Assembly: GCF_009650095.1 (NCBI RefSeq)
Contig: NZ_CP045915.1
Span: forward strand, 3,348,001-3,412,000
Direction: 5' to 3'
Length of the DNA stretch: 64,000 bases
Source: Gracilibacillus salitolerans
Lineage (GTDB): Bacteria; Bacillota; Bacilli; Bacillales; Amphibacillaceae
The translations under genes were made by a program, and so were the position numbers. Under the pieces are notes generated by a model that worked only from the letters and a program-made list of their open reading frames with translations, did no database searches and was not told the origin of the DNA. Shown here piece after piece: positions 1 through 7,012 of the stretch. Position 1 is the stretch's first letter, and every line of letters starts with the position of its first letter.

Positions 1-823
1 GACCAAGTACAAGAATAAAGGCTAAAATAAAAAGTGCTAACCATAAGTTTATATCACTTAAGAGTTTAATACCTCGGCGTAAGCCGGAATAGGCACTTAC
101 CGCAAAAATAGTCGTACAGACAAGCATGATAACAGCTTGCAACCATAAGGTAACAGGCCAACCTGTCAAATAGTAAACTCCTTCTGCTATCATTGGAGTT
201 CCCAGAGCTAATGTAGTTCCTGCTCCACCTAACAATCCAAAAATAAAGAAAATATCGATAATTTTCCCTAATGGTCCATCTACCAAACCGCCTAAAACTG
301 GCCTAACTGCTTCACTTACTTTTAGTACAGGTTTCTTACGAACATAAAAAAAGTACGCGATTGGTAATGCTGGTAATGTATAAATCGCCCAAGCTATTGG
401 TCCCCAGTGAAAGATACCATAGGCAGTTGCCCACTGTATTGCTTCTGTTGATTCGCCTGCCAAACCGAATGGAGGTCCTTGATAGTAGTATACCCACTCA
501 ATAACTGACCAGTACAAAATACTGGAGCCAATACCCGCAGCAAATAACATTGCGGCCCATGAGAAAGCATTAAATTCAGGTTTTTGACCTTCATCACCTA
601 ACTTCACATGACCATTCTTACTAAATGCTACATATAATAGGAAAGCAAATATAATGAGACCCATTGCTAAATACAACACACCAAAATTAGTGGTCATAAA
701 GGTATTAGCCATGCCGACAATTTCCTTACCTTCCTCAGGGAATAAAACTAGAGGTAAAGTCACTGCTACTAACAGTAAAAACGCTCCAATGAATGTCGGC
801 CAATCAATTATTCGATGTTTCAT
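1..823 (-). CDS. BCCT-family transporter (compatible solute/betaine type), C-terminus beyond window
   Basis: The gene reads leftward from an ATG at 823, preceded by a GGTGTGAAG-type ribosome binding site, and runs off the window after about 274 residues. The protein is a run of hydrophobic helices beginning MKHRIIDWPTFIGAF. It carries the BCCT signature around residues 97-115 (GIGSSILYWSVIEWVYYY), where the aromatic residues of helix 4 form the substrate box. A WGPIAWAIYTLPA stretch and a YFFYVRKK segment follow. The family imports betaine, choline or carnitine with Na+ or H+ and serves osmoprotection. The substrate cannot be fixed from this half protein. It is separated from the next operon by a terminator. 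Confidence 0.85.
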   Translation of the reverse strand, partial: MKHRIIDWPTFIGAFLLLVAVTLPLVLFPEEGKEIVGMANTFMTTNFGVLYLAMGLIIFAFLLYVAFSKNGHVKLGDEGQKPEFNAFSWAAMLFAAGIGSSILYWSVIEWVYYYQGPPFGLAGESTEAIQWATAYGIFHWGPIAWAIYTLPALPIAYFFYVRKKPVLKVSEAVRPVLGGLVDGPLGKIIDIFFIFGLLGGAGTTLALGTPMIAEGVYYLTGWPVTLWLQAVIMLVCTTIFAVSAYSGLRRGIKLLSDINLWLALFILAFILVLG

Positions 824-883
824 CGTCTTCACACCTTCACATTCAAGATTATTTTTAACTTACCCATAATCTGCAAAAACAAA

Positions 884-913
884 CAAAAAGAGGACAATTT
901 TTTGATTGTCCTC
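884..913 (-). terminator. Rho-independent terminator
   Basis: Perfect 9-bp stem GAGGACAAT/ATTGTCCTC at 890-913. On the minus strand a T-rich tract follows immediately. It ends the operon that runs leftward from 3183. Confidence 0.85.
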
Positions 914-916
914 TTC

Positions 917-1102
917 TTACTTTTTCTTATTTTTATAATTTTGATTAGATGCATTTCTGCGAATATGAATGTTATACCAAATTAACGCAACCGCAATAAT
1001 GAATATGATAATCCCAGGTACATAAATAACACCCGTTAAGTCTAAAATCATCATAACTACTAGTGCTGTCAGTAATGGAATACGAATTTTATTATAGTTC
1101 AT
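917..1102 (-). CDS. Small two-helix membrane protein
   Basis: A 61-residue protein. The ATG at 1102 is chosen because AAAGGGGG lies 5-6 nt upstream; an ATG ten codons further upstream has no such site. It has two hydrophobic segments (about residues 7-25 and 27-46), then a basic Asn/Lys-rich tail. It is the last gene of the leftward operon with DUF2249, oxidase-like and DUF59 genes. I do not recognise the family; context suggests a role with those respiratory or NO-related genes. Confidence 0.6.
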   Translation of the reverse strand: MNYNKIRIPLLTALVVMMILDLTGVIYVPGIIIFIIAVALIWYNIHIRRNASNQNYKNKKK

Positions 1103-1167
1103 GATATCCCCCTTTAAAACCGCTTTCATCATTTAATCCTACCATAAGTGGCGGGGGATTCATAATA

Positions 1168-1464
1168 TTAACCAAATAATTGCTTTTTTGCTTCTAAACT
1201 CATATGTGATGGATTCCATACAGGCTCCCATACTAATTCAACGGTAACCTCACCCATTTCATCTATTTTCTGTAATCGATTTTTGACGCCATTTACAATA
1301 CTATCATGCATGGGGCAACCTGGAGTTGTTAATGTCATGACTATTAATACATCATTTGATTCAAATATTTGAATGTCATAGACCAACCCTAAATCAACAA
1401 TATTTATTGCTAATTCCGGATCTATTACCTCATACAAAGATTTTTCAATCACTTCTCGTTCCAT
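1168..1464 (-). CDS. DUF59/MIP18-family metal-sulfur cluster protein
   Basis: A 98-residue protein with the DUF59 hallmarks: an N-terminal helix, the conserved DPELAINIVDLGLVYDI segment, and TTPGCPMHDSI with the conserved Cys. The ATG at 1464 follows GAGGGGGC. Relatives (PaaD, SufT and the MIP18 group) take part in Fe-S or metal centre assembly. It follows the 12-helix oxidase-like gene by 13 nt. Its place in an Fnr-box operon suggests a role in maturation of respiratory or NO-handling metalloproteins, which is an inference from context. Confidence 0.85.
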   Translation of the reverse strand: MEREVIEKSLYEVIDPELAINIVDLGLVYDIQIFESNDVLIVMTLTTPGCPMHDSIVNGVKNRLQKIDEMGEVTVELVWEPVWNPSHMSLEAKKQLFG

Positions 1465-1477
1465 CGCTTTGCCCCCT

Positions 1478-2725
1478 CTATTTAAATAAAACAACAATTA
1501 TTGATACCGCATAAACTGTTGATACAATCATGATTATACCTTGCGCTAACCACACACCTACTGCCATTTGTGCTAACATCGAGCCAATTAATAACAATAC
1601 ACTAACCGTTAATACGGTAAACAGTACGACTGCTAATTTTTCATTAATCATCTCTTTTAAAGTCGGAACTTTTTCTTTTCCAATATGATCTGCATATTTT
1701 TTTGTCCACCATAAAAAAGGAACAATTTTATATAAATAACCTAAGATACTAAAAATAATCCAACAGATAATATAACTAAATAAAAGAATCCCCCAGTGAA
1801 AAGCAGATTGTACTCCTTCAAGCGCAAAAAGCACAGCAATAATATGAATGAGATTACCAAGCACAATGGCAATTAAAGAAAAGATAAATGGTTTATCTAA
1901 CTTTTTTTTAAAACGATTCTGGTAAATGATTTTCATATTATACGTGAAAAGCGTAAAACCAATTGCTAATAAAAGAAAGCCAATTGATTGCACATACGCA
2001 ATTTGTATCCAAAACGAAACAGATACAAATAAGAGTCCAATGATATAACTAGTGATCGCATATTTGGCATAATGAGTAGAATAACCATGTGATAAACTGA
2101 ACATAGGAACCAATTTATAAGAAAAGCCGAAGATCAGTAGACTAAACCAGCCAACTACTCCGAACAAGATATGAGTATAAAAAATCGATTCATGGAACGC
2201 CACGTCTTTTGTTGCAAAACTATATGCCAACAAAAATCCTGCTGCCATTGTTAGAAAAAGCATAACTAACGCTGCAAAAACAAATGTATACATAATCGAT
2301 TTTTTCTCTGTTTGGCGAAGCGTGAACACCATCTGTATTAAAAACATAGATATCCCAATCACAACAATAATCGCTCCATAAATGGAATTAGTAGGGCTGA
2401 ATGCTAATAAACCAGCAAAGACAACCACTCCGGAACAACTGAATAGCAACGGGAGATATCCTAGTTTTTGTCTCCAAATACTCGTTAAAAACACAACAGG
2501 AACTAATTGATACATCGCCCCCATCGCTACAATCATCGCAAATCCTAATAATAATAAATGCGCTGCAGACCAAATATCAGGTATCCTGAAGTGCCCTTGT
2601 AAAATCGAGCCACTATTGATAAAAACGATAATCTGTGCGACAACAAATGCCATTAAACCAAAAACAATAAAACTTAATGGCAATCTAATATCGGTATCAC
2701 TCTTGATATTTGCAGTTGGCATCAT
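1478..2725 (-). CDS. 12-helix oxidase-subunit-I-like membrane protein with triplicated His motif
   Basis: A 415-residue, almost wholly hydrophobic protein with about 12 helices. The start is ATG 2725, with GGTGAG just upstream inside the end of the preceding gene; ATG 2722 is an alternative. A motif of the form H-x(15)-Y-x-LVP or similar occurs at H56..YQLVP, H185..YKLVP and again near the C-terminus (FHWG..YKIVP). This recalls heme-binding helices of the NorB/CcoN superfamily and related 'oxidase-like' proteins of denitrifying Bacilli. It lacks a complete heme-copper ligand set, so enzymatic oxidase activity is not claimed. Its operon partners are two DUF2249 proteins and a DUF59 protein. 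Confidence 0.6.
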   Translation of the reverse strand: MMPTANIKSDTDIRLPLSFIVFGLMAFVVAQIIVFINSGSILQGHFRIPDIWSAAHLLLLGFAMIVAMGAMYQLVPVVFLTSIWRQKLGYLPLLFSCSGVVVFAGLLAFSPTNSIYGAIIVVIGISMFLIQMVFTLRQTEKKSIMYTFVFAALVMLFLTMAAGFLLAYSFATKDVAFHESIFYTHILFGVVGWFSLLIFGFSYKLVPMFSLSHGYSTHYAKYAITSYIIGLLFVSVSFWIQIAYVQSIGFLLLAIGFTLFTYNMKIIYQNRFKKKLDKPFIFSLIAIVLGNLIHIIAVLFALEGVQSAFHWGILLFSYIICWIIFSILGYLYKIVPFLWWTKKYADHIGKEKVPTLKEMINEKLAVVLFTVLTVSVLLLIGSMLAQMAVGVWLAQGIIMIVSTVYAVSIIVVLFK

Positions 2726-2726
2726 T

Positions 2727-2945
2727 TTACTCACCACGCTTTGTTATTACTATTTTAAAACTGCCGTCTTCTTGGGATTCTGTTACATGGTCAAAGCCTA
2801 ATTCATCTAATTCCTCATACAAAAACATCGGTCTCCGGTCATTAACAATGGCCAACTGCTCACCACTTTCCATCGTTTCTAAGTATTTCAAGGTGCGAAT
2901 CATCGGTTGAGGTGGCTCCATTCCTCTATTATCTAAGGTTATCAT
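2727..2945 (-). CDS. DUF2249 (TusA-like) protein, second copy
   Basis: A 72-residue protein opening ITLDNRGMEPPQPMIRTL, the typical DUF2249 start (D-x-R-G-x-EPP). It has a TusA-like beta-alpha fold but no catalytic Cys. The start at 2945 has GAGGTG seven nt upstream and overlaps the preceding gene by 17 nt, so the pair is probably translationally coupled. DUF2249 genes are common beside denitrification and NO-stress genes in Bacilli. The biochemical role is unknown. Confidence 0.85.
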   Translation of the reverse strand: MITLDNRGMEPPQPMIRTLKYLETMESGEQLAIVNDRRPMFLYEELDELGFDHVTESQEDGSFKIVITKRGE

Positions 2946-3183
2946 CCGCCTTCACCTCTTTTCGATAGATGACTTTCCAATGTTTTCTTTCGATTTTCTC
3001 AGCTTGATAGGTAAATCCCTTACGATTTAATAGTTTATGCAATGGTAGTGGTTTAAATGGTGCATGTAAAATAAAGGCTTGATTATCTTTTAAATCTTTG
3101 ATAGTACCCATAATTTTATCGAATGGTTCTTTTTTTAATGCTAAATCTTCACGGACATCTAATTCGACATATTCTTCCGACAT
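2929..3183 (-). CDS. DUF2249 protein, first gene of operon
   Basis: An 84-residue protein beginning MSEEYVELDVREDLALKKEPFD. It has the DUF2249 pattern of an acidic start, a hydrophobic strand (FILHAPFKPLPLHKLL) and a final WKVIYRKE strand. It differs from the downstream copy, so the two are probably paralogues with separate roles. It is preceded by AGGAGGGATATAG and lies 108 bp from the centre of a perfect Fnr box at 3284-3299. A TATCAT -10 hexamer sits where an Fnr site at -41.5 predicts. Confidence 0.75.
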   Translation of the reverse strand: MSEEYVELDVREDLALKKEPFDKIMGTIKDLKDNQAFILHAPFKPLPLHKLLNRKGFTYQAEKIERKHWKVIYRKEVKADDNLR

Positions 3184-3204
3184 CTATATCCCTCCTATCC
3201 TCTT

Positions 3205-3217
3205 TATCACAGTGATA
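3205..3217. promoter_or_regulatory. TATCAC-A-GTGATA palindrome
   Basis: Perfect 13-bp odd palindrome just upstream of the DUF2249 operon start. The same half site (TATCAC) recurs in the larger inverted repeat at 3320-3351. It could be an operator for an unknown regulator; no protein is assigned. Confidence 0.35.
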
Positions 3218-3256
3218 CCCGTCCGTAAGACCTCCTACTTTTGGAAGTCTCCTTCT

Positions 3257-3299
3257 ATGATAATCATTATCAATTAAAAGAGCTGTGATTTCGGTCACA
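3257..3299 (-). promoter_or_regulatory. Fnr box with matching -10 (divergent promoter region)
   Basis: TGTGATTTCGGTCACA at 3284-3299 is a perfect TGTGA-N6-TCACA, the Bacillus Fnr consensus. If it sits at -41.5, the -10 for the leftward operon falls at 3257-3262, where TATCAT is seen. For ctaA on the plus strand the -10 falls at 3321-3326, which reads TATCAC. One box may therefore serve both directions under oxygen limitation. Confidence 0.75.
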
Positions 3300-3319
3300 T
3301 TTCTCGTTATTAGTGTTTG

Positions 3320-3351
3320 ATATCACTTTGTTGTTCACAATAAAGTGATAT
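3320..3351. promoter_or_regulatory. 10-bp inverted repeat in the ctaA leader
   Basis: ATATCACTTT at 3320-3329 is repeated inverted as AAAGTGATAT at 3342-3351, with a 12-nt spacer. It lies between the predicted ctaA -10 and its ribosome binding site. It may be a repressor operator or an RNA hairpin; there is no T-run to make it a terminator. Confidence 0.4.
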
Positions 3352-3375
3352 GTTATCAATAAAGGAGGGAATGAA

Positions 3376-4188
3376 TTGGTAAAGAAAAAATTATTGATAG
3401 TCATTATATTGACGTATTTGTTGATTGTATTTGGTGGCTATGTAGCTTCATCCGAATCGGGAATGGGCTGTGGACCGGAATGGCCATTATGTAACGGAGC
3501 GGTGATACCCGAATTACAGGGTGATACTTTAATCGAATTTGCCCATCGCGTGATTGGACTGGTTTTGTTTTTACTGTTCAGCCAGGTTGTCATACATATC
3601 TATAGGAACGAACGATATCACCATCTTAAGTCCATTGCGTTTTACAGTTATTTGTTATTAATATTTCAAATAATAGCGGGAGCTGTCGTCGTTATTTTAG
3701 ATCTGCCTGCTCTTGTCGTAACACTACACTTAGTGTTAGCAATGATTTTTTCTGGATTATTAACCTATCTCTATCGTCATACAGAAAACCCTTATTTTAA
3801 AGAAAAAAAGTCACAACACTTACCGTTATTGTTACTCACCCTACTAATAACAATAGGATTAGGTGCATATGTAAAACATACATCGATTGGTTTAACGTGT
3901 AGTTGGTTTGGTTGTCATTCAGCGTTTATCCCAACCTCACTAGAAGGATGGATACAAACGGTCCATCGAGTTTTTGCTCTTTTTAGTTTGGTTTATCTCA
4001 TTTATGTGGCATTCATCTATCGCAACCGCTCCATACTCATAGCGCTCGTTTTGCTAGTTATCCAAATAACGGTTGGTGTTATCACCATCTTGACCAAGAT
4101 TGACCTGTTCTGGGGCGTGTTACATTTAGCCTTTGCCACTGCTGTTTACTATTTTGTGCTTGATGCGTGGTTACAAACTAAACAGTAA
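3376..4188 (+). CDS. ctaA: Heme A synthase, CtaA/COX15 family
   Basis: CtaA oxidises the C8 methyl of heme O to give heme A for terminal oxidases. The 270-residue protein has about eight helices, His residues in helix pairs (EFAHRVIG, TLHLVLA, TVHRVFA, VLHLAFA), and the two Cys pairs of Gram-positive CtaA (CGPEWPLC near residue 32 and CSWFGC near 175). The start is TTG at 3376, just after AAAGGAGGGAATGAA. The ATG at 3371 is followed at once by a stop codon and cannot be used. It is somewhat shorter than the roughly 300 residues of B. subtilis CtaA. It stands alone on this strand, divergent from an Fnr-box operon. Confidence 0.9.
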   Translation: MVKKKLLIVIILTYLLIVFGGYVASSESGMGCGPEWPLCNGAVIPELQGDTLIEFAHRVIGLVLFLLFSQVVIHIYRNERYHHLKSIAFYSYLLLIFQIIAGAVVVILDLPALVVTLHLVLAMIFSGLLTYLYRHTENPYFKEKKSQHLPLLLLTLLITIGLGAYVKHTSIGLTCSWFGCHSAFIPTSLEGWIQTVHRVFALFSLVYLIYVAFIYRNRSILIALVLLVIQITVGVITILTKIDLFWGVLHLAFATAVYYFVLDAWLQTKQ

Positions 4189-4207
4189 ACGAGGACAAGG
4201 ATCGATT

Positions 4208-4305
4208 ACCACTCTTTCTTGGATATCTCGCGCTCTTCCTCGGATATATGCCTTTATCCAAGGAAGAAGGATACTTTTCCAAGGAACAGACACGCTTATC
4301 TAAGG
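4208..4305. repeat. Short intergenic repeat array, 'TATCCAAGGAAG' family (copy 1)
   Basis: Downstream of ctaA, units resembling TTATCCAAGGAAG occur in both orientations: CTTTCTTGGATAT, CTTCCTCGGATAT, TTATCCAAGGAAG, TTTTCCAAGGAAC and TTATCTAAGGAAA. The same units form a larger array at 9228-9480. They can pair into hairpins. No gene is seen here. Confidence 0.7.
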
Positions 4306-4343
4306 AAAAAACACGAGCATCCATCTTGATGTTCGTGTTTTTT
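4306..4343 (+). terminator. Rho-independent terminator after ctaA
   Basis: AAAAAACACGAGCATC, a short loop, then GATGTTCGTGTTTTTT. The stem has one G-T type mismatch and T-runs on both strands, so it can serve ctaA and possibly transcription arriving from the right. Confidence 0.8.
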
Positions 4344-4422
4344 CGTAAATCGAGTATTTCTTCCCAGCCTCGTTTTATCTCGGATTCGTTATTTATTTAA
4401 AACGGCTTGTATAGCAATCTTG

Positions 4423-5463
4423 TTAATCTACCTTGTTACTATCTTTCAACCTTCTATTTACTTCTGGTATAACTTGATTAACTAGTAAATCCATCGTTTG
4501 TTTGATCGATTCGATCGGTTGCCCACCAAAATCAACTTGTGCATGATATCGATCATGATGAAACAATTGATGTTGGTAGATTATTTTTTCTACGATTTGT
4601 TCTGGTGTACCTACAAAGAGAGTCGATTCTTTACTCGTGATAAATTCTAAATCTGTTCGAGCAGCACCCATTGCACCACCAATCCCTTGTTTCGTTAGAT
4701 GCTTCCAATAGTTAGCATAATAGGGATAGAAATCCTGTTCTAACTCCAATTCTGTTTCACGAATCATCGTATGACCAGCGATAGCAACTACTGGCCTTTC
4801 CCCTTGATAGACTTCATGATAGTGTTGAACTAATCGTTGGTATTTTTTTGCGGTTCCACCAATCATTACAACTGTTAGGCCACAGCCATTGCGACCTGCT
4901 CGTTCAGCACTCTCGATCGTTCCACCAACTCCGATCGAGAGTGGTAACTTGTTCTGCAGTGGTCGTGGTGCAATCTCTGCAGCTTGTAAAGGTGGTCGGT
5001 ATCTACCTTCCCATGTTACTTTTTCTTGTTGATTAAGTTGTAAAAAAAGATGTAAATGTTCGTCAAAGAGTTCGTCATAATGCTTTTCACTGTAACCAAA
5101 CAATGGAAAAGATTCGACAAATGCTCCTCTTCCTGCAGTAAATTCCACGCGACCTCCAGACAACAAATCTAAGGTCGCAAAATCTTCAAATAATCGTACT
5201 GGATCTGCGGTATTTAATAAGGAAGTTAATGCTGTTAATTTGATCTTACTTGTTTGCTGAGAAATGGCAGAAAGCAGCATTTGCGGTGAGGAAACTGCAT
5301 AATCCAGACGATGATGCTCTCCCACACCAAAAAGATCTAACCCTATCTGATCTGCATAGCGAGCCATTTCCACTAACATATCGACACGTTCTTTTGCCGT
5401 TAACGTTTGTTTTGTTTTTGGGTTTTCTAAGATTTCGGATAAACTATAAACTCCAAACTCCAT
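4423..5463 (-). CDS. LLM-class flavin-dependent oxidoreductase (luciferase-like)
   Basis: A 346-residue protein starting MEFGVYSLSEI at ATG 5463 after GAGAGAGGAAGAA; the frame stays open upstream but without a better site. Luciferase-like monooxygenase features are IGLDLFGVGEHHRLDYAVSSP near residues 45-65, LLSGGRVEFTAGRGAF, and APRPLQNKLPLSIGVGGTIES, which leads the phosphate-binding part of the FMN site. Such enzymes use reduced flavin and O2. The substrate is not predictable. It lies 16 nt after the pseudouridine synthase gene and is probably co-transcribed with it. Confidence 0.85.
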   Translation of the reverse strand: MEFGVYSLSEILENPKTKQTLTAKERVDMLVEMARYADQIGLDLFGVGEHHRLDYAVSSPQMLLSAISQQTSKIKLTALTSLLNTADPVRLFEDFATLDLLSGGRVEFTAGRGAFVESFPLFGYSEKHYDELFDEHLHLFLQLNQQEKVTWEGRYRPPLQAAEIAPRPLQNKLPLSIGVGGTIESAERAGRNGCGLTVVMIGGTAKKYQRLVQHYHEVYQGERPVVAIAGHTMIRETELELEQDFYPYYANYWKHLTKQGIGGAMGAARTDLEFITSKESTLFVGTPEQIVEKIIYQHQLFHHDRYHAQVDFGGQPIESIKQTMDLLVNQVIPEVNRRLKDSNKVD

Positions 5464-5479
5464 ACTGTTCTTCCTCTCT

Positions 5480-6163
5480 CTATTTCGTAAGTAATGCTCC
5501 CCAGTTCGACCATGGATACTGATCAGGTGGAAATGATACCGCACTGACTTCTTCTTTACGAACTGGATGAACAAATTCTAATTCGTGCGACCATAACGCA
5601 ATTTGCTGGCCAGGATTGTTCACCTTTTTCCCATATTTCTGATCACCATATAGCGGATATCCCCGTGATGCAAACTGAACCCGAATTTGATGTGGTCGTC
5701 CAGTATGTAAATTGATCTTCACTAAGCTCAAGCCTTTATCACTAGCTAAAAGTTGATAATCAAGGACAGCTTTTTTTGCTTTTTGATTATTTTTTGACGA
5801 AACCGTGACGAAATTGTGACGACGGTCTTTCCACAAAAAATCCATCCATTCCCCGTTTGGTTCCGGAACCCCTCTGACAACAGCCAGGTATGTTTTATTT
5901 AATTGATTTTTACGGATTGTATCAGATAATCGGGATGCCGCTTTTGATGTTTTCGCAAATACCATCACGCCACCAACAGGTCGATCTAATCGATGAACTA
6001 GGCCTAAATAAACATTACCTGGCTTCTGATAGCGGATTTTGATATCTTTCTTCAAGATGGAGAGCAAATCCTCATCATGACTTTGATCTTTTTGCACAAG
6101 TAAATTAACTGGTTTTTCCACCATTAACAAGTGGTTGTCCTCATATAAAATATGAATATTCAT
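5480..6163 (-). CDS. RluA/RluD-family pseudouridine synthase
   Basis: A 227-residue enzyme that isomerises uridine to pseudouridine in rRNA or tRNA. It shows the family motif GLVHRLDRPVGGVMVFAK near residues 54-71, with the catalytic Asp in HRLDR, and the later HTGRPHQIRVQFA motif. It has no N-terminal S4 domain, so it resembles the short RluA/TruC-like group. The ATG at 6163 follows an AAAAGGGG site. It is separated by a terminator from the copper lipoprotein gene upstream. Confidence 0.9.
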   Translation of the reverse strand: MNIHILYEDNHLLMVEKPVNLLVQKDQSHDEDLLSILKKDIKIRYQKPGNVYLGLVHRLDRPVGGVMVFAKTSKAASRLSDTIRKNQLNKTYLAVVRGVPEPNGEWMDFLWKDRRHNFVTVSSKNNQKAKKAVLDYQLLASDKGLSLVKINLHTGRPHQIRVQFASRGYPLYGDQKYGKKVNNPGQQIALWSHELEFVHPVRKEEVSAVSFPPDQYPWSNWGALLTK

Positions 6164-6210
6164 AAGAAACCCCTTTTGTAAATAGTCATTGGCATTACTT
6201 ATCTTAACAC

Positions 6211-6241
6211 AAAAAAAAGATCCCCTAATACTAGGAGACCT
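6211..6241 (-). terminator. Rho-independent terminator of the cupredoxin lipoprotein gene
   Basis: Inverted repeat 6218-6241 (AGATCCCCTA and TAGGAGACCT, allowing G-U pairs) followed on the minus strand by eight T. Confidence 0.75.
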
Positions 6242-6251
6242 TTATGTTTTA

Positions 6252-6620
6252 TTATTCAACTATTAATGTTGCCACCATATCATCGTGACCAGTACCACAC
6301 ATGATAGAACATCTGATGGTATATTCCCCAGCTTCAAGTGTTGCTGTTTCGGAACCTTCTTCATCCAATGTAATATCTGTTCCTTCTATTTCTATACCGT
6401 GGAAACCTTCTTCGTTTGCAAGGCTTACCGTAACTTCACCAGCTGGCACAGTATATTCTTCTTGATCAAATTGCCAGTTAGAAGCTTGAATTTCAACTGT
6501 TTCGCCATCACCACTTGCAGTTTCTCCATCGTTATTTGAACTTCCTTCATCATCACCGCCACAAGCTGCAAGCACAAGTGTTAATGATAATGTCATCATG
6601 CCTAAAAGTATTTTTTTCAT
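6252..6620 (-). CDS. Lipoprotein with CuA-like cupredoxin domain
   Basis: A 122-residue secreted lipoprotein with lipobox LAAC (Cys20) and an acidic Ser/Gly/Asp linker. The cupredoxin domain resembles oxidase subunit II: His74 (EGFHGIEI), then C104-S-I-M-C108-G-T-G-H112-D-D-M115. The C-x3-C-x3-H-x2-M spacing is that of a CuA site, but the usual Glu between the cysteines is Ile. It may carry electrons or copper outside the membrane to the oxidase/NOR-like clusters. It is divergent from cluster 1 across an Fnr-like box, with a TATTAA -10 at the predicted distance. Confidence 0.8.
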   Translation of the reverse strand: MKKILLGMMTLSLTLVLAACGGDDEGSSNNDGETASGDGETVEIQASNWQFDQEEYTVPAGEVTVSLANEEGFHGIEIEGTDITLDEEGSETATLEAGEYTIRCSIMCGTGHDDMVATLIVE

Positions 6621-6716
6621 GATTATTTATCCCCTTTCTATTCGATTAAGTTTGTCAACCACTTACATCATAAACTATCGGCCACGACATTAATATGATT
6701 TTAATCACACTCAGAT

Positions 6717-6759
6717 TGTGATGTTGCTCACTTTATAGCAAAACAAAATAACTTATGCT
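6717..6759 (+). promoter_or_regulatory. Fnr-like box and -10 of heme-copper cluster 1
   Basis: TGTGATGTTGCTCACT at 6717-6732 matches TGTGA-N6-TCACA in 9 of 10 positions. If the box is centred at -41.5, the -10 should lie at 6754-6759, where TATGCT stands. In the other direction TATTAA at 6690-6695 would serve the copper lipoprotein gene. The box centre is 68.5 bp from the first start codon, the same distance as in cluster 2. Confidence 0.65.
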
Positions 6760-6792
6760 TAAGTCAAATCACATAGATAGGAGGTTCACAAA

Positions 6793-6918
6793 ATGTATTC
6801 CAGTACCAAAAAATCAAACGAATCCATGTCAGGAACAATCGCCTCTGTCACTATTGTTGCTTTAGTCATTATTTTAATGTGGGCAGGTGTATTTGCCATT
6901 TATATGGCTAGAGTGTGA
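6793..6918 (+). CDS. 41-aa single-helix peptide, ba3 subunit IIa-like
   Basis: A very short gene with AGGAGG seven nt before ATG 6793. It encodes MYSSTKKSNESMSGTIASV, then one transmembrane helix (about residues 19-38) and a short basic end. Thermus ba3 oxidase has a one-helix subunit IIa (CbaD) of similar length, and Bacillus ba3-type operons start with such a peptide. Its place as first gene of the cluster, 94 nt before the CuA subunit, supports the same role here. The sequence itself is too short to prove homology. Confidence 0.7.
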   Translation: MYSSTKKSNESMSGTIASVTIVALVIILMWAGVFAIYMARV

Positions 6919-7012
6919 TGTACTACTTATTATAACGGTTGAATTCTTAATTTCTCTACTATTACGTTACATTTTTCACAAAACATTCATATTTAGAGGA
7001 GGGCATAAGTCA

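Noticed and set aside
3205..3217. NsrR or second Fnr site
   Set aside because: TATCAC-A-GTGATA lacks the TGTGA-N6-TCACA spacing and does not match the NsrR pattern known to me; reported only as an unassigned palindrome.
3371..3382. ATG start for ctaA at 3371
   Set aside because: ATG AAT TGG TAA stops after three codons; TTG 3376 with AAAGGAGGG is the supported start.
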